The notes beneath the pieces are model-generated. The model made no database searches. It saw nothing but the letters and a program-made list of their open reading frames with translations, and had not been told where the DNA came from. A program made the translations under genes and the position numbers. A stretch of 64,000 bases of DNA from contig NC_079496.1 of NCBI RefSeq assembly GCF_030052815.1, positions 66,019,652 through 66,083,651 of the forward strand, written 5' to 3'. This DNA is from Hevea brasiliensis. Its lineage: Eukaryota > Streptophyta > Magnoliopsida > Malpighiales > Euphorbiaceae. Within the stretch, counting starts at the first letter, position 1. Every line of letters starts with the position of its first letter. This document shows, one piece after another, positions 10,401 through 22,913 of the stretch.

Positions 10401-13400
10401 TTTTCTTGTATTTTCTTGGGATTTTATTATCATCTAAACCTCAATAATACTTCACTTGAGTTCCAGTAATTATTTCACAGGGTTTCCCACATGTCTAGGA
10501 TCGCTTGGCTGCTACTAGCTTCTTCAAGGTGTAGGTGAAATTTTCGGTGAAAAGAATTATAGGTTTTAATGCTTAATTGGAAGGGTGATCAAGGTTTACA
10601 ACTTGAAAATTGTGGAAGCTTTGCCAAAGAGTGGTTCCGCTAACTTGAATGGAGAGAAGAAGATGAACAAAATTTATTTTATTTGTTTTCTTTTAATTTC
10701 TTTATAAGTGGTTGTCTCATTTTAATTGGGTGGGAGATTTTTAATTACATCATCCTTACATATTGCTTGTGTCATAATTAGCTTTTTAATTTCATTTTAT
10801 TTTATTTTCTTTCTTCTCTCTTTTACTCATTTTTAAAAAAAATTTCATTTGTATTTATTCATATTTTATGTCATAAACCACACTTACTTAAATGGACAAG
10901 TTGGTCAAAAATTATCTCTGAAGGTGAAATGGCCAAAATGACCTTCGTTCTTTTTAATGAGCTAAAATTGTTTGTATCGATTTACATAATTTTTCTTGTA
11001 TTTTATTGGCATTCAATTATCATCTAAACCTCAATAATCCTTCGCATGAGTCCCAGTAATTATTTCACAAAGTTTCCCATAGGTCTAGGATCGCTTGGCT
11101 GCAACTAGCTTCTTCAAGGTGTAGAGGAAACTTTTGTTGAAGGGAATTGTAGGTTTTAATGCTTAATTGGAAGGGTGATCAAGGTTTACGACTTGAAAAT
11201 GGTGGAAGGTTTGCCAAAGAGTGGTTCCGCTAACTTGAATGGAGAGAAGAAGATGAACAAAATTTATTTTATTTATTTTCTTTTTATTTCTTCATAAGTG
11301 GTTGTCTCATTTTATTTGGGTGGAGACTTTTAATTACATCATCCTTACATATTGCTTGTGTCATAACTAGCTTTTTAATTTCATTTTATTTCTTTTTCTT
11401 TCTTCTCTCTCTTACTCATTTTTAAAAAAACTTTCATTAATATTTGTTCATATTTTATGTCATAAACCTCACTTACTTAAATGGACAACTTGGTCAAAAA
11501 TCATCTCTCAAGTTGAAATGGGCAAAATACCCTTCGTTTTATTGAATGAGCTAAAATTGTTTGTATCGATTTACATAAATTTTCTTGTATTTTCTTGGCA
11601 TTCTATTATCATCTAAACCTCAATAATCCTTCACTTGAGTCCCAGTAATTGTCTAACAGGGTTTCCCACAGGTCTAGGATCGCTTGGCTGCTACTAGCTT
11701 CTTCAAGGTGTAGGGGAAATTTTTGGTGAAGGGAATTATAGGTTTTAACGCTTAATTGGAAGGGTGATCAAGGTTTACAACTTGAAAATGGTGGAAGGTT
11801 TGCCAAAGAGGGGTTCCGCTAACTTGTATGGAGAGAAGAAGATGAACAAAATTTATTTTATTAGTTTTCCTTTTATTTCTTTATAAGTGCTTGTCTCATT
11901 TTAATTGGGATGAGATTTTTAATTACATCATCCTTACATATTGCTTGTGTCATAATTAGCTTTTTCATTTCATTTTACTTTGTTTTTCTTTCTTCTCTCT
12001 TTTACTCATTTTTAAATAAATTTTCATTAATATTTATTCATATTTTATGTCATAAACCTCACTTACTTAAATGGACAAGTTGGTCAAAAATCATCTCTGA
12101 AGGTGAAATGGCCAAAATGCCCTTCATTTTTTTTTATGAGCTAAAATTGTTTGTATTGATTTACATAATTTTTCTTGTATTTTCTTGGGATTTTATTATC
12201 ATCTAAACCTCAATAATACTTCACTTGAGTTCCAGTAATTATTTCACAGGGTTTCCCACATATCTAAGATCTCTTGGCTGCTACTAGCTTCTTCATGGTG
12301 TAGGAGAAATTTTCGGTGAAAAGAATTATAGGTTTTAAATCTTAATTGGAAGGGTGATCAAGGTTTACAACTTGAAAATTGTGGAAGCTTTGCCAAAGAG
12401 TGGTTCCGCTAACTTGAATGGAGAGAAGAAGATGAACAAAATTTATTTTATTTGTTTTCTTTTTATTTCTTTATAAGTGGTTGTCTCATTTTAATTGGGT
12501 GGGAGATTTTTAATTACATCATCCTTACATATTGCTTGTGTCATAATTAGCTTTATAATTTCATTTTGTTTTTTTTTTCTTTCTTCTCTCTTTTACTCTT
12601 TTTTAAATAAATTTTCATTAATATTTATTCATATTTTATGTCATAAACCTCACTTACATAAATGGACAAGTTGGTCAAAAATCATCTCTGAAGGTGAAAT
12701 TGCCAAAATGCCCTTTTTTTTTAATGAGCTAAAATTGTTTGTATCGATTTACATAATTTTTCTTGTATTTTCTTGGCATTCAATTATCATCTGAACCTTA
12801 ATAATCCTTCACTTGAGTCCCAGTATTTATTTCACAGGGTTTCCCACAGGTCTAGGATCGCTTGGGTGCTGCTAGCTTCTTCAAGGTGTAGGGGAAACTT
12901 TTGTTGAATGGAATTATAGGTTTTAATGCTTAATTGGAAGGGTGATCAAGGTTTACAACTTGAAAATGGTGGAAGGTTTGCCAAAGAGGGGTTCCGCTAA
13001 CTTGAATGGAGAGAAGAACATGAACAAAATTTATTTTATTTGTTTTCCTTTTATTTCTTTATAAGTGCTTGTCTCATTTTAATTGGGTGCAGATTCTTAA
13101 TTCCATCACCCTTACATATTGCTTGTGTCATAATTAGCTTTTTAATTTCATTTTATTTTGTTTTTCTTTCTTCTCTCTTTTACTCATTTTTAAATAAATT
13201 TTCATTAATATTTATTCATATTTTATGTCGTAAACCTCACTTACTTAAATGGACAAGTTGGACAAAAATCATCTCTGAAGGTTAAATGGCCAAAATGCCC
13301 TTCCTTTTTTTTTATGAGCTAAAATTGTTTGTATTGATTTACATAATTTTTCTTGTATTTTCTTGGAATTTTATTATCATCTAAACCTCAATAATACTTC

Positions 13401-13500
13401 ACTTGAGTCCCAGTAATTATTTCAAAGGGTTTCCCACATGTCTAGGATCGCTTGGCTGCTACTAGCTTCTTCAAGGTGTAGGAGAAATTTTCGGTGAAAA
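7443..13500 (+). repeat. Satellite, loosely ordered proximal domain
   Basis: About ten monomers of mixed types. The array resumes after the retrotransposon at monomer phase ~429 (TACATAATTTTTC). Neighbouring copies differ more than in the HOR domains: for example 7604 has TTTTTGGAGACAA and 8786 has ATAGATTTT. Types recognisable from the later HORs already occur here: A (GACTTG and GGGTGGAGAC), B (AACGCTTAATTGG, ACTTGTATGG, AGTGCTTG) and E/F-like (GAAAATTGTGGAAGC, GGGTGGGAG). Confidence 0.85.
9375..12910 (+). repeat. Trimer-level repeat, two copies (~1.77 kb each)
   Basis: Monomers 9375, 9964 and 10554 are of types A, B and E-like in that order, and so are 11144, 11733 and 12323. The spacing is 1769 bp. 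Both A copies carry GAATTGTAGG in place of GAATTATAGG and TTATTTATTTTC in the first pyrimidine tract, a combination not seen elsewhere in the window. The third members have diverged in their second halves. This looks like an older, partly eroded higher-order unit. Confidence 0.65.
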
Positions 13501-16442
13501 GAATTATAGGTTTTAATGCTTAATTGGAAGGGTGATCAAGGTTTACAACTTGAAAATTGTGGAAGGTTTGCCAAAGAGTGGTTCCGCTAACTTGAATGGA
13601 GAGAAGAAGATGAACAAAATTTATTTTATTTGTTTTCTTTTTATTTCTTTATAAGTGGTTGTCTCATTTCAATTGGGTGGAGATTTTTAATCACATCATC
13701 CTTACATATTGCTTGTGTCATAATTAGCTTTTTAATTTCATTTTGTTTTTTTTTTCTTTCTTCTCTCTTTTACTCATTTTTAAATAAATTTTCATTAATA
13801 TTTATTCATATTTTATGTCATAAACCACACTTACTTAAATGGACAAGTTGGTCAAAAATCATCTCTGAAGGAAATGGCCAAAATGGCCTTCGTTTTTTTT
13901 TTAAAGAGCTAAAATTGTTTGTATCGATTTACATAATTTTTCTTGTATTTTCTTGGCATTCAATTATCATCTAAACCTTAATAATCCTTCACTTGAGTCC
14001 CAGTAATTATTTCACAGGGTTTCCCACAGGTCTAGATCGCTTGGCTGCTACTATTTTCTTCAAGGTGTAGGGGAAAGTTTTGTTGAATGGAATTATAGGT
14101 TTTAATGCTTAATTGGAAAGGTGATCAAGGTTTACAACTTAAAAATGGTGGAAGGTTTGCCAAAGAGTGGTTCCGCTGACTTGAATGGAGAGAAGAAGAT
14201 GAACAAAATTTATTTTATTTGTTTTCTTTTTATTTCTTTATAAGTGGTTGTCTCATTTTTTTTGGGTGGAGATTTTTAATTACATCATCCTTACATATTG
14301 CTTGTGTCATAACTAGCTTTTTAATTTCATTTTATTTTTTTTTTCTTTCTTATATCTCTTACTCATTTTTAAATAAATTTTCATTAATATTTATTCATAT
14401 TTTATGTCATAAACCTCACTTACTTAAATGGACAAGTTGGTCAAAAATCATCTCTGAAGGTGAAATGGCCAAAATGCCCATCGTTTTTTTTATGAGGTAA
14501 AATTGTTTGTATTGATTTACATAATTTTTCTTGTATTTTCTTGAGATTTTATTATCATCTAAACCTCAATAATACTTCACTTGAGTTCCAGTAATTATTT
14601 CACAGGGTTTCCCACATGTCTAGGATCGCTTGGCTGCTACTAGCTTCTTCAAGGTGTAGGAGAAATTTTCGGTGAAAAGAATTATAGGTTTTAATGCTTA
14701 ATTGGAAGGGTGATCAAGGTTTACAACTTGAAAATTGTGGAAGCTTTGCCAAAGAGTGGTTCCGCTAACTTGAATGGAGAGAAGAAGACGAACAAAATTT
14801 ATTTTATTTGTTTTTTTTTTATTTCTTTATAAGTGGTTGTCTCATTTTAATTGGGTGGGAGATTTTTAATTACATCATCCTTACATATTGCTTGTGTCAT
14901 AATTAGCTTTTTAATTTCATTTTGTTTTTTTTTCTTTCTTCTCTCTTTTACTCATTTTTAAAAAAAATTTCATTAGTATTTATTCATATTTTATGTCATA
15001 AACCTCACTTACTTAAATGGACAAGTTGGTCAAAAATTATCTCTGAAGGTGAAATGGCCAAAATGACCTTCGTTTTTTTTAATGAGCTAAAATTGTTTGT
15101 ATCGATTTACATAATTTTTCTTGTATTTTATTAGCATTCAATTATCATCTAAACCTCAATAATCCTTCAGTTGAGTCCCAGTAATTTTTTCACAAAGTTT
15201 CCCATAGGTCTAGGATCGCTTGGCTGCAACTAGCTTCTTCAAGGTGTAGAGGAAACTTTTGTTGAAGGGAATTATAGGTTTTAATGCTTAATTGGAAGGG
15301 TGATCAAGGTTTACGGCTTGAAAATGGTGGAAGGTTTGCCAAAGAGTGGTTCCGCTAACTTGAATGGAGAGAAGAAGATGAACAAAATTTATTTTATTTG
15401 TTTTCTTTTTATTTCTTTATAAGTGGTTGTCTCATTTTATTTGGGTGGAGACTTTTAATTACATCATCCTTACATATTGCTTGTGTCATAACTAGCTTTT
15501 TAATTTCATTTTTTTTTCTTTCTTCTCTCTCTTACTCATTTTTAAAAAAACTTTCATTAATACTTGTTTATATTTTATGTCATAAACCTCACTTACTTAA
15601 ATGGACAACTTGGTCAAAAATCATCTCTCAAGGTGAAATGGGCAAAATACCCTTCGTTTTATTTAATGAGCTAAAATTGTTTGTATCGATTTACATAATT
15701 TTTCTTGTATTTTCTTGGCATTCTTTTATCATCTAAACCTCAATAATCCTTCACTTGAGTCGCAGTAATTATCTAACAGGGTTTCCCACAGGTCTAGAAT
15801 CGCTTGGCTGCTACTAGCTTCTTCAAGGTGTGGGGGAAATTTTTGGTGAAGGGAATTATAGGTTTTAACGCTTAATTGGAAGGGTGATCAACGTTTACAA
15901 CTTGAAAATGGTGGAAGGTTTGCCAAAGAGGGGTTCCGCTAACTTGTATGGAGAGAAGAAGATGAACAAAATATATTTTATTAGTTTTCCTTTTATTTCT
16001 TTATAAGTGCTTGTCTCATTTTAATTGGGTGGAGATTTTTAATTACATCATCCTTACATATTGCTTGTGTCATAATTAGCTTTTTCATTTCATTTTATTT
16101 TATTTTTCTTTCTTCTCTCTTTTACTCATTTTTAAATAAATTTTCATTAATATTTATTCATATTTTATGTCATAAACCTCACTTACTTAAATGGACAAGT
16201 TGGTCAAAAATCATCTCTGAAGGTGAAATTGCCAAAATGTCCTTCGTTTTTTTTTATGAGCTAAAATTGTTTGTATTGATTTACATAATTTTTCTTGTAT
16301 TTTCTTGGGATTTTATTATCATCTAAACCTTAATAATACTTCACTTGAGTTCCAGTAATTATTTCACAGGGTTTCCCACATATCTAAGATCGCTTGGCTG
16401 CTACTAGCTTCTTCAAGGTGTAGGAGAAATTTTCGGTGAAAA
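13501..16442 (+). repeat. 5-mer higher-order repeat, copy 1
   Basis: Monomer starts 13501 (C'), 14090 (D'), 14679 (E'), 15269 (A') and 15853 (B'). Diagnostic marks: C' has CATTTCAATTGGG and TTTTTAATCACATC; D' has ACTTAAAAATGG and CCGCTGACTTG; E' has GAAGACGAAC and GGGTGGGAG; A' has TTTATTTGGGTGGAGAC; B' has AACGCTTAATTGG, TTTTTCATTTCATT and ACATATCTAAGATCG. Unit length 2942 bp. Confidence 0.88.
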
Positions 16443-19385
16443 GAATTATAGGTTTTAATGCTTAATTGGAAGGGTGATCAAGGTTTACAACTTGAAAATT
16501 GTGGAAGGTTTGCCAAAGAGTGGTTCCGCTAACTTGAATGGAGAGAAGAAGATGAACAAAATTTATTTTATTTGTTTTCTTTTTATTTCTTTATAAGTGG
16601 TTGTCTCATTTCAATTGGGTGGAGATTTTTAATCACATCATCCTTACATATTGCTTGTGTCATAATTAGCTTTTTAATTTCATTTTTTTTTTTCTTTCTT
16701 CTCTCTTTTACTCATTTTTAAATAAATTTTCATTAATATTTATTCATATTTTATGTCATAAACCACACTTACTTAAATGGACAAGTTGGTCAAAAATCAT
16801 CTCTGAAGGTGAAATGGCCAAAATGGCCTTCGTTTTTTTTTTTTAATGAGCTAAAATTGTTTGTATCGATTTACATAATTTTTCTTGTTTTTTCTTGGCA
16901 TTCAATTATCATCTAAACCTTAATAATCCTTCACTTGAGTCCCAGTAATTATTTCACAGGGTTTCCCACAGGTCTAGATCGCTTGGTTGCTACTATTTTC
17001 TTCAAGGTGTAGGGGAAAGTTTTGTTGAATGGAATTATAGGTTTTAATGCTTAATTGGAAAGGTGATCAAGGTTTACAACTTAAAAATGGTGGAAGGTTT
17101 GCCAAAGAGTGGTTCCGCTGACTTGAATGGAGAGAAGAAGATGAACAAAATTTATTTTATTTGTTTTCTTTTTATTTCTTTATAAGTGGTTGTCTCATTT
17201 TTTTTGGGTGGAGATTTTTAATTACATCATCCTTACATATTGCTTGTGTCATAACTAGCTTTTTAATTTCATTTTATTTTTTTTTTCTTTCTTATCTCTC
17301 TTACTCATTTTTAAATAAATTTTCATTAATATTTATTCATATTTTATGTCATAAACCTCACTTACTTAAATGGACAAGTTGGTCAAAAATCATCTCTGAA
17401 GGTGAAATGGCCAAAATGCCCATCGTTTTTTTTATGAGGTAAAATTGTTTGTATTGATTTACATAATTTTTCTTGTATTTTCTTGGGATTTTATTATCAT
17501 CTAAACCTCAATAATACTTCACTTGAGTTCCAGTAATTATTTCACAGGGTTTCCCACATGTCTAGGATCGCTTGGCTGCTACTAGCTTCTTCAAGGTGTA
17601 GGAGAAATTTTCGGTGAAAAGAATTATACGTTTTAATGCTTAATTGGAAGGGTGATCAAGGTTTACAACTTGAAAATTGTGGAAGCTTTGCCAAAGAGTG
17701 GTTCCGCTAACTTGAATGGAGAGAAGAAGACGAACAAAATTTATTTTATTTGTTTTTTTTTTATTTCTTTATAAGTGCTTGTCTCATTTTAATTGGGTGG
17801 GAGATTTTTAATTACATCATCCTTACATATTGCTTGTGTCATAATTAGCTTTTTAATTTCATTTTGTTTTTTTTTCTTTCTTCTCTCTTTTACTCATTTT
17901 TAAAAAAAATTTCATTAGTATTTATTCATATTTTATGTCATAAACCTCACTTACTTAAATGGACAAGTTGGTCAAAAATTATCTCTGAAGGTGAAATGGC
18001 CAAAATGACCTTCGTTTTTTTTAATGAGCTAAAATTGTTTGTATCGATTTACATAATTTTTCTTGTATTTTATTAGCATTCAATTATCATCTAAACCTCA
18101 ATAATCCTTCAGTTGAGTCCCAGTAATTTTTTCACAAAGTTTCCCATAGGTATAGGATCGCTTGGCTGCAACTAGCTTCTTCAAGGTGTAGAGGAAACTT
18201 TTGTTGAAGGGAATTATAGGTTTTAATGCTTAATTGGAAGGGTGATCAAGGTTTACGACTTGAAAATGGTGGAAGGTTTGCCAAAGAGTGGTTCCACTAA
18301 CTTGAATGGAGAGAAGAAGATGAACAAAATTTATTTTATTTGTTTTCTTTTTATTTCTTTATAAGTGGTTGTCTCATTTTATTTGGGTGGAGACTTTTAA
18401 TTACATCATCCTTACATATTGCTTGTGTCATAACTAGCTTTTTAATTTCATTTTTTTTTTCTTTCTTCTCTCTCTTACTCATTTTTAAAAAAACTTTCAT
18501 TAATACTTGTTCATATTTTATGTCATAAGCCTCACTTACTTAAATGGACAACTTGGTCAAAAATCATCTCTCAAGGTGAAATGGGCAAAATACCCTTCGT
18601 TTTATTTAATGAGCTAAAATTGTTTGTATCGATTTACATAAATTTTCTTGCATTTTCTTGGCATTCTTTTATCATCTAAACCTCAATAATCCTTCACTTG
18701 AGTCGCAGTAATTATCTAACAGGGTTTCCCACAGGTCTAGGATCGCTTGGCTGCTACTAGCTTCTTCAAGGTGTAGGGGAAATTTTTGGTGAAGGGAATT
18801 ATAGGTTTTAACGCTTAATTGGAAGAGTGATCAACGTTTACAACTTGAAAATGGTGGAAGGTTTGCCAAAGAGGGGTTCCGCTAACTTGTATGGAGAGAA
18901 GAAGATGAACAAAATATATTTTATTAGTTTTCCTTTTATTTCTTTATAAGTGCTTGTCTCATTTTAATTGGGTGGAGATTTTTAATTACATCATCCTTAC
19001 ATATTGCTTGTGTCATAATTAGCTTTTTCATTTCATTTTATTTTATTTTTCTTTCTTCTCTCATTTACTCATTTTTAAATAAATTTTCATTAATATTTAT
19101 TCATATTTTATGTCATAAACCTCACTTACTTAAATGGACAAGTTGGTCAAAAATCATCTCTGAAGGTGAAATTGCCAAAATGCCCTTCGTTTTTTTTTAT
19201 GAGCTAAAATTGTTTGTATTGATTTACATAATTTTTCTTGTATTTTCTTGGGATTTTATTATCATCTAAACCTTAATAATACTTCACTAGAGTTCCAGTA
19301 ATTATTTCACAGGGTTTCCCACATATCTAAGATCACTTGGCTGCTACTAGCTTCTTCAAGGTGTAGGAGAAATTTTCGGTGAAAA
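16443..19385 (+). repeat. 5-mer higher-order repeat, copy 2
   Basis: Monomer starts 16443, 17032, 17621, 18211 and 18796, with the same five variant marks in the same order as copy 1. Unit length 2943 bp. Most differences from copy 1 are T-run lengths and isolated substitutions, for example GGTATAGGATC near 18150 where the other copies have GGTCTAGGATC. Confidence 0.88.
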
Positions 19386-22328
19386 GAATTATAAGTTTTA
19401 ATGCATAATTGGAAGGGTGATCAAGGTTTACAACTTGAAAATTGTGGAAGGTTTGCCAAAGAGTGGTTCCGCTAACTTGAATGGAGAGAAGAAGATGAAC
19501 AAAATTTATTTTATTTGTTTTCTTTTTATTTCTTTATAAGTGGTTGTCTCATTTCAATTGGGTGGAGATTTTTAATCACATCATCCTTACATATTGCTTG
19601 TGTCATAATTAGCTTTTTTATTTCATTTTGTTTTTTTTTTTCTTTCTTCTCTCTTTTACTCATTTTTAAATAAATTTTCATTATTATTTATTCATATTTT
19701 ATGTCATAAACCACACTTACTTAAATGGACAAGTTGGTCAAAAATCATCTCTGAAGGTGAAATGGCCAAAATGGCCTTCGTTTTTTTTTTAATGAGCTAA
19801 AATTGTTTGTATCGATTTACATAATTTTTCTTGTTTTTTCTTGGCATTCAATTATCATCTAAACCTTAATAATCCTTCACTTGAGTCCCAGTAATTATTT
19901 CACAGGGTTTCCCACAGGTCTAGATCGCTTGGTTGCTACTATTTTCTTCAAGGTGTAGGGGAAAGTTTTGTTGAATGGAATTATAGGTTTTAATGCTTAA
20001 TTGGAAAGGTGATCAAGGTTTACAACTTAAAAATGGTGGAAGATTTGCCAAAGAGTGGTTCCGCTGACTTGAATGGAGAGAAGAAGATGAACAAAATTTA
20101 TTTTATTTGTTTTCTTTTTATTTCTTTATAAGTGGTTGTCTCATTTTTTTTGGGTGGAGATTTTTAATTACATCATCCTTACATATTGCTTGTGTCATAA
20201 CTAGCTTTTTAATTTCATTTTATTTTTTTTTCTTTCTTATCTCTCTTACTCATTTTTAAATAAATTTTTATTAATATTTATTCATATTTTATGTCACAAA
20301 CCTCACTTACTTAAATGGACAAGTTGGTCAAAAATCATCTCTGAAGGTGAAATGGCCAAAATGCCCATCGTTTTTTTTATGAGGTAAAATTGTTTGTATT
20401 GATTTACATAATTTTTCTTGTATTTTCTTGGGATTTTATTATCATCTAAACCTCAATAATACTTCACTTGAGTTCCAGTAATTATTTCACAGGGTTTCCC
20501 ACATGTCTAGGATCGCTTGGCTGCTACTAGCTTCTTCAAGGTGTAGGAGAAATTTTCGGTGAAAAGAATTATAGGTTTTAATGCTTAATTGGAAGGGTGA
20601 TCAAGGTTTACAACTTGAAAATTGTGGAAGCTTTGCCAAAGAGTGGTTCCGCTAACTTGAATGGAGAGAAGAAGACGAACAAAATTTATTTTATTTGTTT
20701 TTTTTTTTATTTCTTTATAAGTGGTTGTCTCATTTTAATTGGGTGGGAGATTTTTAATTACATCATCCTTACATATTGCTTGTGTCATAATTAGCTTTTT
20801 AATTTCATTTTGTTTTTTTTTCTTTCTTCTCTCTTTTACTCATTTTTAAAAAAAATTTCATTAGTATTTATTCATATTTTATGTCATAAACCTCACTTAC
20901 TTAAATGGACAAGTTGGTCAAAAATTATCTCTGAAGGTGAAATGGCCAAAATGACCTTCGTTTTTTTTAATGAGCTAAAATTGTTTGTATCGATTTACAT
21001 AATTTTTCTTGTATTTTATTAGCATTCAATTATCATCTAAACCTCAATAATCCTTCAGTTGAGTCCCAGTAATTTTTTCACAAAGTTTCCCATAGGTCTA
21101 GGATCGCTGGTCGCAACTAGCTTCTTCAAGGTGTAGAGGAAACTTTTGTTGAAGGGAATTATAGGTTTTAATGCTTAATTGGAAGGGTGATCAAGGTTTA
21201 CGGCTTGAAAATGGTGGAAGGTTTGCCAAAGAGTGGTTCCGCTAACTTGAATGGAGAGAAGAAGATGAACAAAATTTATTTTATTTGTTTTCTTTTTATT
21301 TCTTTATAAGTGGTTGTCTCATTTTATTTGGGTGGAGACTTTTAATTACATCATCCTTACATATTGCTTGTGTCATAACTAGCTTTTTAATTTCATTTTT
21401 TTTTCTTTCTTCTCTCTCTTACTCATTTTTAAAAAAACTTTCATTAATACTTGTTTATATTTTATGTCATAAACCTCACTTACTTAAATGGACAACTTGG
21501 TCAAAAATCATCTCTCAAGGTGAAATGGGCAAAATACCCTTCGTTTTATTTAATGAGCTAAAATTGTTTGTATCGATTTACATAATTTTTCTTGTATTTT
21601 CTTGGCATTCTTTTATCATCTAAACCTCAATAATCCTTCACTTGAGTCCCAGTAATTATCTAAGTGGTTTCCCATGTGTCTAGAATCGCTTGGCTGCTAC
21701 TAGCTTCTTCAAGGTGTGGGGGAAATTTTTGGTGAAGGGAATTATAGGTTTTAACGCTTAATTGGAAGGGTGATCAACGTTTACAACTTGAAAATGGTGG
21801 AAGGTTTGCCAAAGAGGGGTTCCGCTAACTTGTATGGAGAGAAGAAGATGAACAAAATATATTTTATTAGTTTTCCTTTTATTTCTTTATAAGTGCTTGT
21901 CTCATTTTAATTGGGTGGAGATTTTTAATTACATCATCCTTACATATTGCTTGTGTCATAATTAGCTTTTTCATTTCATTTTATTTTATTTTTCTTTCTT
22001 CTCTCTTTTACTCATTTTTAAATAAATTTTCATTAATATTTATTCATATTTTATGTCATAAACCTCACTTACTTAAATGGACAAGTTGGTCAAAAATCAT
22101 CTCTGAAGGTGAAATTGCCAAAATGCCCTTCCTTTTTTTTTATGAGCTAAAATTGTTTGTATTGATTTACATAATTTTTCTTGTATTTTCTTGGGATTTT
22201 ATTATCATCTAAACCTTAATAATACTTCACTTGAGTTCCAGTAATTATTTCACAGGGTTTCCCACATATCTAAGATCGCTTGGCTGCTACTAGCTTCTTC
22301 AAGGTGTAGGAGAAATTTTCGGTGAAAA
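19386..22328 (+). repeat. 5-mer higher-order repeat, copy 3
   Basis: Monomer starts 19386, 19978, 20566, 21156 and 21739. Unit length 2943 bp. The same marks recur. Near 21105-21115 the block CGCTTGGCTGC reads CGCTGGTCGC, and near 21662-21682 CAGGGTTTCCCACAGG reads as a GTGGTTTCCCATGTG form. Both changes sit on CAG/CTG sites (see findings). Confidence 0.88.
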
Positions 22329-22913
22329 GAATTATAGGTTTTAATGCTTAATTGGAAGGGTGATCAAGGTTTACAACTTGAAAATTGTGGAAGCTTTGCC
22401 AAAGAGTGGTTCCACTAACTTGAATGGAGAGAAGAAGATGAACAAAATTTATTTTATTTGTTTTCTTTTTATTTCTTTATAAGTGGTTGTCTCATTTTAA
22501 TTGGGTGGGAGATTTTTAATTACATCATCCTTACATATTGCTTGTGTCATAATTAGCTTTTTAATTTCATTTTGTTTTTTTTCTTTCTTCTCTCTTTTAC
22601 TCATTTTTAAAAAAAAATTCATTAGTATTTATTCATATTTTATGTCATAAACCTCACTTACTTAAATGGACAAGTTGGTCAAAAATTATCTCTTTATTTG
22701 AAATGTCCAAAATGACCTTCGTTTTTTTTAATGAGCTAAAATTGTTTGCATCGATTTACATAATTTTTCTTGTATTTTATTTGCTTTCAATTATCATATA
22801 AACCTCAATAATCCTTCACTTGAGTCCCAAGAATTATTTCACAAAGTTTCCCATAGGTCTAGGATCGCTTGCAACTAGCTTCTTCAAGGTGTAGAGGAAA
22901 CTTTTGTTGAAGG
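22329..22913 (+). repeat. Transition monomer between the 5-mer and 6-mer domains
   Basis: An F-type monomer (GTTCCACTAAC, GGGTGGGAG) that stands where a C' monomer would be expected in the 5-mer register. It is followed directly by the first A of the 6-mer unit. The patch near 22690-22710 (CTCTTTATTTGAAATG) departs from every other copy, and GGCT is lost at about 22870 (CGCTTGCAACTAG). Confidence 0.8.
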
